Source of the DNA: Variovorax sp. SG517
GTDB lineage: Bacteria > Pseudomonadota > Gammaproteobacteria > Burkholderiales > Burkholderiaceae_C
Direction of reading: 5' to 3'
Assembly: GCF_013376045.1 (NCBI RefSeq)
Contig: NZ_JABMJG010000011.1
Coordinates: 62,001-126,000 of the forward strand
Length of the DNA stretch: 64,000 bases
In this document: piece by piece, positions 43,664 to 51,742 of the stretch
How positions within the stretch are numbered: the first letter of the stretch is position 1
Layout of the letters: every line of letters starts with the position of its first letter
Made by a program: the position numbers and the translations under genes
The notes under the pieces: generated by a model
Databases searched by the model: none
The model's input: the letters and a program-made list of their open reading frames with translations, nothing else
What the model was told of the DNA's origin: nothing

Positions 43664-44491
43664 TCAGACGAAGGGCCGGGCCTGCTGCTCCTGCCTCTGC
43701 GGCGTCTCGCCGCTGCCGGGCTCGGCGATGCGCCGGTGCTGCTCGGCCAGCCTGGAGGCCGACATCACGCGCGACAGCGCCACCTGCATCTTGTTGCGCC
43801 AGCCCGCGATCACGCCGCTCTCGTCGCGCATCATCGCCTCGAAGCCGATCCTCGCGACCTCCGCCGGATCGGCCTTGTCGCCCTGCCGGCCGACGCGCGT
43901 GTCGAGCATGTCGGCGCGCGCGAAGAAGTGGGTGTCGGTCACGCCCGGCATCAGGCAGGTGACCGACACGCCCGTGCCCTTGAGCTCGTCGCGCAGTGCC
44001 ATGGCGAAGGAATCGATGAAAGCCTTGCTGCCGTTGTAGACCGCCTGGAAGCTGCCCGGCTGGAACCCCGCGATGGAGCCGGTGATGAGGATGCGCCCGC
44101 GGCCCGCCTCGCGCATCTGCCGGCCCACGCACTGCACGAGGTAGATGGTGCCGGTGATGTTGGTGTTGATGACGTGCTGCACGTCGTGGAAGTCCTGGTC
44201 GAGAAAGCCGTGGCCCAGGCCGTGTCCCGCGTTGGCGAACAGCGCGTGCACCGGCCGGCCTTCGGTGGCCGCGAGCAGCGCGTCCACGCCGTCGCGCGTG
44301 GCGAAGTCGGCGCGCACCGAGAACACGTTGGCGCCGAGCATGCGCAGCTCGGTCTCGGCCTGCGCCAGCGGCTCGTCGGCGCCGATCAGCAGGTCGTAGC
44401 CCTTGCGCGCCGCCAGCAGCGCGAGCTGGAAGCCGATGCCGGAAGAGGCCCCGGTCACAACGGCAAGAGGACGGATGTCTGTGGTCTGCAT
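43664..44491 (-). CDS. SDR family NAD(P)-dependent oxidoreductase
   Basis: This 275-residue classical short-chain dehydrogenase has the cofactor motif TGASSGIG (14-21), NAG in FANAGHGLG, and the catalytic Ser and Tyr-x-x-x-Lys in ITGSIAGFQ and YNGSKAFI. The C-terminal extension is Gln/Arg-rich. It lies 31 bases downstream of another SDR gene on the same strand, likely in one transcript. Substrate unknown. Confidence 0.9.
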   Translation of the reverse strand: MQTTDIRPLAVVTGASSGIGFQLALLAARKGYDLLIGADEPLAQAETELRMLGANVFSVRADFATRDGVDALLAATEGRPVHALFANAGHGLGHGFLDQDFHDVQHVINTNITGTIYLVQCVGRQMREAGRGRILITGSIAGFQPGSFQAVYNGSKAFIDSFAMALRDELKGTGVSVTCLMPGVTDTHFFARADMLDTRVGRQGDKADPAEVARIGFEAMMRDESGVIAGWRNKMQVALSRVMSASRLAEQHRRIAEPGSGETPQRQEQQARPFV

Positions 44492-44522
44492 GTCGATCTC
44501 CTGTAGTCGTTGGCGACGAGGT

Positions 44523-45557
44523 TCATGCCGCGCCCACGCTGCCCGTCACCGGCAGCACGATGCCCGTGATGTAGCTGGCGCAGCAGGGAGCGGCGAGGAA
44601 CACGTAGGCCGGCGACAGCTCCTCCGGCTGGGCCGGGCGCTTCATGCCGGTCTGTTTGCCGAAGTCCTGCACTTTCTCCGCCGGGCTGTCCGCGGGGTTC
44701 AGCGGCGTCCAGACCGGCCCCGGCGCCACCGCGTTCACGCGGATGCCCTTGTCCTGCAGGTTGCTCGCCAGCGCCTTGGTGAAGGCGTGGATCGCGCCCT
44801 TGGTGGTCGAGTAGTCGAGCAGGTGCGCGCTGCCCTCGAGCCCGGTGACCGAGCCGGTGTTGATGATCGAACTGCCCTCGCGCAGGTGCGGCACCGCGGC
44901 GCGCGCCATCTGGAAATAGCCGTAGACGTTGGTGCGCAGCGTGAGGTCGAGCCGTTCGTCGGTGATGTCGCCGATGGAGGCCGCGTGCAGCTGGAAGGCC
45001 GCGTTGTTCACGAGGATGTCGAGCTTGCCGAATGCCTTGACCGTTTCGTCGACCGCCTTCTGGCAGAAGGCCGGATCGCGCACGTCGCCCTTGAGGAGCA
45101 CGCAGCGCGCGCCCTCGGCCTCGACGTGGCGGCGGGTCTCGTCGGCATCCTCGTCCTCCGAGAGGTAGGCGATCGCGACGTCCGCGCCCTCGCGGGCATA
45201 GAGCACGGCCACCGCGCGGCCGATGCCGGAGTCGCCGCCGGTGATGAGCGCGGTCATGCCCTCGAGCTTGCCGCTGCCCTTGTAGTCGGGGGCTTCGAAG
45301 CGCGGGCGCAGGGCCATGTCGGCTTCGTTGCCGGGCTTGCGCAGGTGCTGCGCCGGCATCGGGTTGGCAGGCTGCGGCCGGTGGCCGGCCTGCACGGGTG
45401 TTTCTTGTTCTTCTTTTTCTTTCTTCGTCTTCTTCAGCGAGACTGCGTCCGCCTGGTCCTTTGCGTCCTGCGCGCGCTGGACCTCGCGCTGCCGCGAAAC
45501 GACTCGCGCGGCGGCGCCGTGGTTGTTGCTTCTGCTCTTGCTGTCGACGGATTTCAT
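44523..45557 (-). CDS. SDR family oxidoreductase with long charged N-terminal extension
   Basis: This 344-residue protein has a Lys/Arg/Gln-rich N-terminus of about 95 residues (KKTKKEKEEQETPV) and then an SDR domain: ALITGGDSGIGRAVA, VNNAAFQL, NTGSVTGLEGSA, YSTTKGAIHAFTKAL and APGPVWTPLNPAD. This layout matches the YdaD/YhxC group of general-stress SDRs. ATG 45557 is chosen because AAGGAG lies 9 bases upstream; ATG 45566 sits directly against that ribosome site. Substrate unknown. Confidence 0.88.
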   Translation of the reverse strand: MKSVDSKSRSNNHGAAARVVSRQREVQRAQDAKDQADAVSLKKTKKEKEEQETPVQAGHRPQPANPMPAQHLRKPGNEADMALRPRFEAPDYKGSGKLEGMTALITGGDSGIGRAVAVLYAREGADVAIAYLSEDEDADETRRHVEAEGARCVLLKGDVRDPAFCQKAVDETVKAFGKLDILVNNAAFQLHAASIGDITDERLDLTLRTNVYGYFQMARAAVPHLREGSSIINTGSVTGLEGSAHLLDYSTTKGAIHAFTKALASNLQDKGIRVNAVAPGPVWTPLNPADSPAEKVQDFGKQTGMKRPAQPEELSPAYVFLAAPCCASYITGIVLPVTGSVGAA

Positions 45558-45691
45558 GGGTGGCATCTCCTTGGCATTTCCTGCGATGGAAGTTCCACCG
45601 TAGAACGCCCGCCTGCCGCATGCGTAGGAATCCGTCCCGACCACACGCCCGTCATGGAGCATGCGGTGGCGGTTTTTCTTTCAAAGGGTAA

Positions 45692-45721
45692 CGCCGGCGA
45701 CGCACCGCCGCGTCGCCGGCG
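45692..45721 (-). terminator. Strong hairpin after recJ
   Basis: A perfect 12-bp stem CGCCGGCGACGC (45692-45703) / GCGTCGCCGGCG (45710-45721) with a 6-base loop, 25 bases after the recJ stop. No clear T tract, so factor-dependent termination or RNA protection. Confidence 0.45.
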
Positions 45722-45746
45722 CCAAGGCTCTGCTGGAACTGCCTCG

Positions 45747-47468
45747 CTAGAACTCCGCGCCCTCGACCAGGAAGCGCAGTCGCCGCACGCCCTGCCACTC
45801 GTCGGCATCGAGCCGGAAGGCCAGCTTGACCTTCGGCGGCAGCGGCTCGGTGTGGCTGAACCAGATCGCATCGATGGGCTGGCCCTGGTGCCTGAGCTTG
45901 AGCGACAGGTGCTTCTCGCCCACCAGCCGCTGCGACACCACTTCCACCTCCTCGCTGAAGGTGGGCGGCGCGAAGCCCTGGCCCCACACCTCGCGGTGCA
46001 GCGTGTCGACGAGGTCGATACGCATGTACTCGCGTGCGATGGGGCCGTCGGTCTCGATCTGGCGCGTGAGCGCGGATTCGGCCAGCAGCTCGCGCGCGAC
46101 CTGCGCGAAGCCCTTCTCGAAAGTGTCGAAGTGCTCGCGCGCCACGGTGCAGCCGGCGGCCATCGCGTGGCCGCCGAAGCGCAGCAGCACGCCCGGATGG
46201 CGCTTGGCCACGAGGTCGAGCGCATCGCGCAGGTGGAAGCCCGGGATCGAGCGGCCCGAGCCCTTCAGCTCCTGCTCCTTGCCCGGCGCGCCGCTCGCGG
46301 CGAAGACGAAAGTCGGGCGGTGGAAGCGGTCCTTGATGCGCGAGGCCACGATGCCGACCACGCCTTCGTGGAAGCCCGCGTCGAACACGCTGATGGCCGG
46401 CGGCGGCGCTTCGATGCCGTCGCCGTCGGCGGCGAACAGCGACTCGGCCAGCAGCAGCGCCTGGTCGCGCATGCCGCCCTCGATGTCGCGCCGCTCGCGG
46501 TTGATGCCGTCGAGCATGCGCGCGAGTTCCTCGGCGCGGCCCGCGTCGTCGGTCAGCAGGCATTCGATGCCCAGCGTCATGTCCGAAAGCCGGCCCGCGG
46601 CGTTGATGCGCGGGCCGAGCGCGAAGCCGAAGTCGAAGGTGGTGGCCACCGACGCGTTGCGCCCCGCCGCTTTGAACAGCGCCGCAACGCCCGCCGGCAT
46701 CGCGCCCGCGCGGATGCGGCGCAGGCCCTGCGCCACGAGGCGGCGGTTGTTGGCATCGAGCCGCACCACGTCGGCGACCGTACCGAGCGCGACGAGCGGC
46801 AGCAGCGCATCGAGCTTGGGTTGCGTGGCCGTGTCGAACACGCCGCGCCTGCGCAGCTCCGAGCGCAGCGCCAGCAGCACATAGAACATCACGCCCACGC
46901 CGGCGATGCTCTTGCTCTCGAAGCCGCAGCCGGGCTGGTTGGGGTTGACCAGCACGTCGGCCGAGGGCAGCTCGGGCCCGGGCAGGTGATGGTCGGTCAC
47001 CAGCACTTGCAGGCCGCGCGCCTTGGCCGCGGCCACGCCCTCGACGCTGGCGATGCCGTTGTCGACGGTGATGAGCATGTCGGCGCCGCTCGCGGCCACG
47101 CGCTCGGCAATGGGCGGCGTGAGGCCGTAGCCGTCGACCACGCGGTCGGGCACGAGGTAGCTCACGTTCTTCGCGCCCAAGAGGCGCAGGCCGCGCACGC
47201 CGACCGCGCAGGCGGTGGCGCCGTCGCAGTCGTAGTCGGCGACGATGCACAGGCGCTTGTCCTGCGCGATGGCGTCGGCCAGCAGCACGGCGGCTTCGCG
47301 GGTGCCGTGCAGGGTGTCGGGCGGCAGCAGCAGCGCGAGGCCGTCGTCCAGCTCTTCCTTGGCACGCACGCCGCGCGCGGCGAAGAGCCTCGCCAGCAGC
47401 GGATGCACGCCGGCCTGTTCCAGCGCCCAGACGGTGCGCGGCGGTATCTCGCGGGCTACGATTTTCAT
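45747..47468 (-). CDS. recJ: Single-stranded-DNA-specific 5'-3' exonuclease RecJ
   Basis: This 573-residue DHH phosphoesterase works in recombination and mismatch repair. Catalytic motifs are VADYDCDGATA, TVDNGIAS, VTDHHLPG, NPNQPGCGF, ALGTVADVVRLD and, in the DHHA1 part, RFGGHAMAAGCTV, with the OB-fold end MRIDLVDTLHREVWG and IWFSHTEPLPP. It overlaps the upstream RpfE-like gene by 4 bases. Confidence 0.96.
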   Translation of the reverse strand: MKIVAREIPPRTVWALEQAGVHPLLARLFAARGVRAKEELDDGLALLLPPDTLHGTREAAVLLADAIAQDKRLCIVADYDCDGATACAVGVRGLRLLGAKNVSYLVPDRVVDGYGLTPPIAERVAASGADMLITVDNGIASVEGVAAAKARGLQVLVTDHHLPGPELPSADVLVNPNQPGCGFESKSIAGVGVMFYVLLALRSELRRRGVFDTATQPKLDALLPLVALGTVADVVRLDANNRRLVAQGLRRIRAGAMPAGVAALFKAAGRNASVATTFDFGFALGPRINAAGRLSDMTLGIECLLTDDAGRAEELARMLDGINRERRDIEGGMRDQALLLAESLFAADGDGIEAPPPAISVFDAGFHEGVVGIVASRIKDRFHRPTFVFAASGAPGKEQELKGSGRSIPGFHLRDALDLVAKRHPGVLLRFGGHAMAAGCTVAREHFDTFEKGFAQVARELLAESALTRQIETDGPIAREYMRIDLVDTLHREVWGQGFAPPTFSEEVEVVSQRLVGEKHLSLKLRHQGQPIDAIWFSHTEPLPPKVKLAFRLDADEWQGVRRLRFLVEGAEF

Positions 47469-48433
47469 AGCGCCTCCAGCACGGTGGCCGCCTGCTTGCG
47501 CTCGAAGAGGCTCTTCGCCCAGCGCGCCAGGCCGCGCGGCTGCACGGTGTAGCGCTGCGAGGCGCGGTCACCGCACAGCGTGAGCGACACGTCGGCCGCG
47601 CCGCGCGTGTACTCGGCCAGCAGGGCGGCGAGCGGGCCGGCGTCGATCGCCTGCCAGGCGGCGGCCCAGCCGATGCCGTCGTCGCGCAGCGCGGCAATGC
47701 GCAGGCTGTCGTTCACGGTCGGCACCACCGCTGGTTCCGCAGCTTCCTTCTTCAGGGCGCCGGTGCCGGCCAGCCAGAAGGAATTGATCGGCGGCACGCC
47801 GCGCGCGGCGCGCTCGTCGTTCACGCGCTGGGTGTACAGCAGCATCTGCATCTCGTTCTGCAGCCGGCGCAGCGGCCGCGCGGCGTCGGCCAGCGGCGAC
47901 CACTGCGAGATGGGGTAACCCACCGCGCGGTCGATGGAGGCGGTGGCCAGCCCTTCGAAGATGGGCGCGCGCGCCAGCCAGCGGCCGGGCACGGGCGAGG
48001 GGTGCAGCGCGATGCCGTCCTCCTCGAAGAAGGGGCGCGCGGCTTCCAGCAGGGCGGCCGATTCGGCGGCGTCGATCTCGATGGAGCCCGGGTCGCCCAG
48101 CACCACGTCGTCGATGCCGACCTGCCAGTTGCACAGCGTGACCAGGCCCCAGCCCCCGGTGTCGCCGGGTTCCGCGATGCCCAGCCGGCGCGCTTCGAGC
48201 GCGGCCCAGGGGATGCAGCCGTCGGGCGCGTCGATGCCGAGCGCCTGCGCCAGCGCGCGTTCGTGCGGAGGCGAGCGCGTGCTTTCGTCCTGCGTATCGG
48301 TGTCGGCTAGGGTGAGGCGGGAGAGCAGGCTCTCCAGATTGGGGAGCCGCAGAGCGGGCAGCGCCGCGCGGCATGACGGGGAACCGCGGCCGGCGAAGGG
48401 AATCAGTAGTTGGCGTGGGGAGGTTTCGGCCAT
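47465..48433 (-). CDS. RpfE-like conserved protein upstream of recJ
   Basis: This 322-residue protein has no recognised catalytic motif. Homologues are annotated as RpfE-type regulatory protein or phosphoglycerate-mutase-like, and in Xanthomonas rpfE lies next to recJ, as here (established synteny). Visible parts are RQLLIPFAG at the N-terminus, WGLVTLCNWQVGIDDVVLGDP, an EMQMLLYTQRVNDERAARGVPPINSFWLAGTG core, and the basic end GLARWAKSLFERK. The stop overlaps the recJ start (ATGA). A GACAAT box lies 6 bases before the ATG. Confidence 0.82.
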   Translation of the reverse strand: MAETSPRQLLIPFAGRGSPSCRAALPALRLPNLESLLSRLTLADTDTQDESTRSPPHERALAQALGIDAPDGCIPWAALEARRLGIAEPGDTGGWGLVTLCNWQVGIDDVVLGDPGSIEIDAAESAALLEAARPFFEEDGIALHPSPVPGRWLARAPIFEGLATASIDRAVGYPISQWSPLADAARPLRRLQNEMQMLLYTQRVNDERAARGVPPINSFWLAGTGALKKEAAEPAVVPTVNDSLRIAALRDDGIGWAAAWQAIDAGPLAALLAEYTRGAADVSLTLCGDRASQRYTVQPRGLARWAKSLFERKQAATVLEAL

Positions 48434-48439
48434 CCCCTT

Positions 48440-48445
48440 ATTGTC
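48440..48445 (-). promoter_or_regulatory. Candidate -10 box (GACAAT) for the RpfE-like gene
   Basis: On the minus strand GACAAT is followed by AAGGGG and the ATG (48433). AAGGGG may serve as a ribosome site, so this case is less clear than the others. Confidence 0.3.
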
Positions 48446-48473
48446 CGGGAAGCCTCAGGGGCATCCGGAATGC

Positions 48474-48479
48474 CACAAT
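48474..48479 (+). promoter_or_regulatory. Candidate -10 box (CACAAT) upstream of lolC
   Basis: CACAAT, 9 bases, then the ATG at 48489; no Shine-Dalgarno. It lies in a 55-base gap between divergent genes whose other start also has an ACAAT box. Confidence 0.35.
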
Positions 48480-48488
48480 TCCGACCCT

Positions 48489-49745
48489 ATGCGATTTCCC
48501 TATGAACTGCAGCTTGGCTGGCGCTATACGCGCGCAGGCCGGGCGACGCGGCGCAACGGCTTCATCTCCTTCATCTCCGGTGTCTCGATGCTCGGCATCG
48601 CGCTGGGCGTGGCGGCGCTGATCATTGTGCTCAGTGTGATGAACGGCTTCCAGAAGGAAGTGCGCGACCGCATGCTCGGCGTGGTGTCGCACATCGAGAT
48701 CTTCTCGCGCGACGGGCAGGCGCTGCAGAGCCTCGACCAGATCATGGCGGCCGCGCGCAAGCACCCCGAGGTGGTCGGCGCGGCGCCCTTCATCAACACC
48801 CAGGCGCTCATCGCGCGCGGCGAGGACATGAAGGGCACGCTGGTGCGCGGCATCGACCCCAAGCTCGAACCCGAAGTCACCGACATCAACGGCATCGCCT
48901 CGCGCGGCACCTTCGACAAGCTCGTGCCGGGCCAGTTCGGCATCGTGCTCGGCGCCGAGCTGGCGCGTTCGCTCTTCGTGCAGCCGGGCGACCAGGTCAC
49001 GCTGGTGGCGCCGGGCGGGCAGGTCACGCCGGCGGGCGTGGTGCCCCGGCTCAAGCAGTTCACCGTGGTCGGCACCTTCGATTCGGGCCACTACGAATAC
49101 GACTCCGCGCTGGCCATGGTGCACGAGCAGGACGCCGCCAAGGTGTTCCGCCTGGAAGGCCCCACCGGCATCCGCCTGAAGCTCAAGAACCTCAACGAGG
49201 CGCGCGACGTGGCCGACCAGCTGGCCGTGAGCCTGCCGGGCGAGTTCCTCATCCGCGACTGGACGCGCCAGAACAAGACCTGGTTCGCGGCGGTGCAGGT
49301 CGAGAAACGCATGATGTTCATCATCCTCACGCTGATCGTGGCGGTGGCGGCCTTCAACCTGGTCTCCACGCTCGTGATGACCGTGACCGACAAGCGCGCC
49401 GACATCGCCATCCTGCGCACGCTGGGCAGCTCGCCGCGCAGCATCATGGGCATCTTCGTGGTGCAGGGCGCGATGGTGGGCGTGATCGGCACCGTGGCCG
49501 GCCTGCTGCTGGGCCTGGGCATCGCCTACAACATCGACGTGATCGTGCCCTTCCTGGAGCAGCTCTTCCACGCGAGCTTCCTGCCGAAGGACATCTACCT
49601 GATCAGCAAGATGCCCAGCGATCCGCAGCAAAGCGACATCGTGCCGATTGCGATCATTTCCCTGGTGCTGGCCTTCGTCGCCACGCTGTATCCGAGCTGG
49701 CGCGCCAGCCGCGTGAACCCCGCCGAAGCCCTGCGCTATGAGTGA
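48489..49745 (+). CDS. lolC: Lipoprotein-releasing system permease LolC/E (possibly LolF-type)
   Basis: This 418-residue inner-membrane permease has four membrane helices and a large periplasmic domain between the first two. The start LGWRYTRAGRATRRNGFISFISGVSMLGIALGVAALIIVLSVMNGF is the Lol signature. The C-terminal helices contain DIAILRTLGSSPRSIMGIFVVQG and end in YPSWRASRVNPAEALRYE. Only one permease gene precedes lolD, so the exporter may be the LolD2F2 homodimer type known from some proteobacteria; a second gene elsewhere cannot be excluded. It extracts outer-membrane lipoproteins for LolA. Confidence 0.92.
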   Translation: MRFPYELQLGWRYTRAGRATRRNGFISFISGVSMLGIALGVAALIIVLSVMNGFQKEVRDRMLGVVSHIEIFSRDGQALQSLDQIMAAARKHPEVVGAAPFINTQALIARGEDMKGTLVRGIDPKLEPEVTDINGIASRGTFDKLVPGQFGIVLGAELARSLFVQPGDQVTLVAPGGQVTPAGVVPRLKQFTVVGTFDSGHYEYDSALAMVHEQDAAKVFRLEGPTGIRLKLKNLNEARDVADQLAVSLPGEFLIRDWTRQNKTWFAAVQVEKRMMFIILTLIVAVAAFNLVSTLVMTVTDKRADIAILRTLGSSPRSIMGIFVVQGAMVGVIGTVAGLLLGLGIAYNIDVIVPFLEQLFHASFLPKDIYLISKMPSDPQQSDIVPIAIISLVLAFVATLYPSWRASRVNPAEALRYE

Positions 49746-50415
49746 AGTAGTTCTGAAAGCCCGTGGACTGACCAAGCGGTTCCACGAGGGCAGGCTCGAC
49801 CTGACCGTGCTGCACGGCGTCGACCTCGACGTACATGCCGGCGAAACGCTGGCCATCGTCGGCGCCTCCGGCTCCGGCAAGAGCACGCTGCTGCACCTCA
49901 TGGGCGGGCTCGACGAGCCCACCACCGGCAAGGTCGAACTGCTGGGCAAGGACATCGCGCACGCCGATCCGGCCGAGCAGGGGCGCCTGCGCAACCAGCA
50001 CCTGGGCTTCGTCTACCAGTTCCACCACCTGCTGCCCGAATTCAGCGCGCTGGACAACGTGGCCATGCCGCTGAAGATCCGCCGCGTGGAGAAGCAGGCA
50101 GCCGCGCAGTCGGCCGCGAAGATCCTCGAGAGCGTGGGCCTCGGCCAGCGCCTGCACCACCGCCCGGCCGAGCTCTCGGGCGGCGAGCGCCAGCGCGTGG
50201 CGATAGCGCGCGCGCTGGTCACGCAGCCGGCCTGCGTATTGGCCGACGAGCCCACCGGCAACCTCGACCGCAGCACGGCCGACACGGTGTTCGCCTTGAT
50301 GCTGGACCTCGCGCACCGGCATGGCACGGCTTTCGTCATGGTCACGCACGACCAGGACTTGGCGAAGCGGTGCGATCGGGTGCTGCAGTTGGTGGCGGGG
50401 CGGCTGGCGGGGTGA
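49738..50415 (+). CDS. lolD: Lipoprotein-releasing system ATPase LolD
   Basis: This 225-residue ABC ATPase has Walker A GASGSGKST, the Q-loop VYQFHHLLPEFSALDNVAMP (the LLPEFSALDN region is LolD-like), signature LSGGERQRVAIARAL, Walker B VLADEPTGNLD and an H-loop VTHD. It overlaps the permease gene by 8 bases and drives lipoprotein release. Confidence 0.95.
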   Translation: MSEVVLKARGLTKRFHEGRLDLTVLHGVDLDVHAGETLAIVGASGSGKSTLLHLMGGLDEPTTGKVELLGKDIAHADPAEQGRLRNQHLGFVYQFHHLLPEFSALDNVAMPLKIRRVEKQAAAQSAAKILESVGLGQRLHHRPAELSGGERQRVAIARALVTQPACVLADEPTGNLDRSTADTVFALMLDLAHRHGTAFVMVTHDQDLAKRCDRVLQLVAGRLAG

Positions 50416-50512
50416 TTCGGGCCGGCCTGGCACGGCCGGCGCAATGTCGCGAAACTGGGGGGCGCCTGTCCGTCAGGACGGGCCGAAGTCCAAAATCACA
50501 GGAGCCCGTTTC

Positions 50513-51127
50513 ATGCTGCCCATGTTCTCAATGGAATCCGAAGACGACACCAAGCCCGCAGCCACCGCCGAGCCGCGCAATTCCTATCTGGAAGAAAAGG
50601 CGTTCAAGTCGCGCACCCTGCTGATCTTCGGCGCCATCACCGATTCGGTGGCCGCCGATGTCACCCGCCGGCTCATCGCGCTGGACGCGGACAGTTCAGA
50701 GAAGCCCATCGACATCCTCGTGAGCTCGCCCGGCGGGCACCTGGAGTCGGGCGACGCCATCCACGACATCGTGCGCTTCATCAGCGCGCCGGTGAACATG
50801 ATCGGCACCGGCTGGGTGGGCAGCGCGGCCACCCACCTGTTCCTGGCGGCGCCGCGCGAGCGCCGCGTGTGCCTGCCCAACACCCGCTTCCTGATCCACC
50901 AGCCCAGCGGCGGCGCGGGCGGCCAGGCGACCGACATCGCCATCCAGGCGCAGGAAATCATCAAGGCCCGTCAGCGCATCGCGCACGAGATCGCGCGCGA
51001 GACCGGCAAGCCCATCGACGTGGTGCTGGCCGACATCGAACGCGACCGCTGGCTCTCGGCCGAGGAGGCGGTGGAGTACGGGCTGGTCTCGCGGATCATC
51101 CAGCGCAAGACCGAACTGCACGGCTGA
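50513..51127 (+). CDS. ClpP-like serine peptidase (ClpP paralogue)
   Basis: This 204-residue ClpP-fold protein keeps the triad: Ser104 in WVGSAATHLF, His129 in FLIHQPSGG and an Asp in DIERDRWLS (about 174-178). The usual MGQAASMGA nucleophile box is changed to VGSAATHLF, and the N-terminus is acidic (MESEDDTKP) without a typical propeptide. It is not next to clpX or tig, so it is probably a second, non-canonical ClpP rather than the housekeeping one. AGGAG lies 8 bases before the ATG at 50513. It lies 97 bases after lolD. Confidence 0.87.
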   Translation: MLPMFSMESEDDTKPAATAEPRNSYLEEKAFKSRTLLIFGAITDSVAADVTRRLIALDADSSEKPIDILVSSPGGHLESGDAIHDIVRFISAPVNMIGTGWVGSAATHLFLAAPRERRVCLPNTRFLIHQPSGGAGGQATDIAIQAQEIIKARQRIAHEIARETGKPIDVVLADIERDRWLSAEEAVEYGLVSRIIQRKTELHG

Positions 51128-51143
51128 CCGGACCGGGATCGAA

Positions 51144-51533
51144 TCAGGCCTTGGGCTTGTAGGCCACCACGTCGATCTCGACCCGCGCGTCGATCATCAG
51201 CCGGGCCTCGGTGGTCGAGCGCGCCGGCTTGTTTTCACCGAAATAGCTCATGTAGATGCGGTTGAAGGCACCGAAATCGCGCGCGTCCTGCAGCCAGCAG
51301 GTGCTCTTGCACACGTCGTCGAAGGTGGCGCCTGCCAGGGCGAGCACGGTCTTGATGTTTTCCATCACCTGGCGCGTCTGCGCCTCGATGCCGCCCACCA
51401 CGATCTCGCCGTCCTTGTTCACGGGCACCTGGCCCGAGACGTAGATGAAGTCGCCGGCGCGCACGGCCGGGGAGAAGGGGCGGACCTGGCGGTCGGAGGC
51501 CAGGGGAGGGGCGCCAAGGTATTCGAGGGGCAT
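51144..51533 (-). CDS. RidA family enamine/imine deaminase
   Basis: This 129-residue trimeric protein has the conserved PFSPAVRAGDFIYVSGQVPVN, QTRQVMENIKTVLALAGATFDDV, FNRIYMSYFGENKPARST and the C-terminal VEIDVVAYK. RidA proteins hydrolyse reactive enamines such as 2-aminoacrylate formed by PLP-dependent Ser/Thr dehydratases. It is divergent from an operon that encodes a D-serine-dehydratase-like enzyme, which fits that role. The start is ATG 51533 with AGGAG upstream. Confidence 0.92.
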   Translation of the reverse strand: MPLEYLGAPPLASDRQVRPFSPAVRAGDFIYVSGQVPVNKDGEIVVGGIEAQTRQVMENIKTVLALAGATFDDVCKSTCWLQDARDFGAFNRIYMSYFGENKPARSTTEARLMIDARVEIDVVAYKPKA

Positions 51534-51610
51534 GGGTACTCCTGAGGTGAAAGGAAGGAACAAGAAAAGCAAAAGGACAAGGCTGGAGCCAGCCGTGAGT
51601 ATCCCTCTGA

Positions 51611-51629
51611 TTTGAAAATCTATTTCAAA
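51611..51629. promoter_or_regulatory. Perfect palindrome, candidate operator of the D-amino-acid operon
   Basis: TTTGAAA-ATCTA-TTTCAAA: 7-bp perfect arms and a 5-base spacer, in the 209-base gap between divergent ridA (51533) and the binding-protein gene (51743). It is AT-rich in a GC-rich genome. The RpiR regulator encoded at 60112 is the obvious candidate ligand-sensing repressor (inference). Confidence 0.5.
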
Positions 51630-51742
51630 AATCAGGCCAAACGAGGGTTAACACGGATGATTTGGCATGGATACTGCTTCAAAGTCCGGGCCAGAGAGAA
51701 AATTTCTTTCACAAATCAGTCCGCCCCATGAAGGAGTTCCCC

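Noticed and set aside
45557..45662. Upstream extension of the SDR protein to 45662
   Set aside because: The AAGGAG site lies 9 bases before ATG 45557, and the extra residues have no family support.
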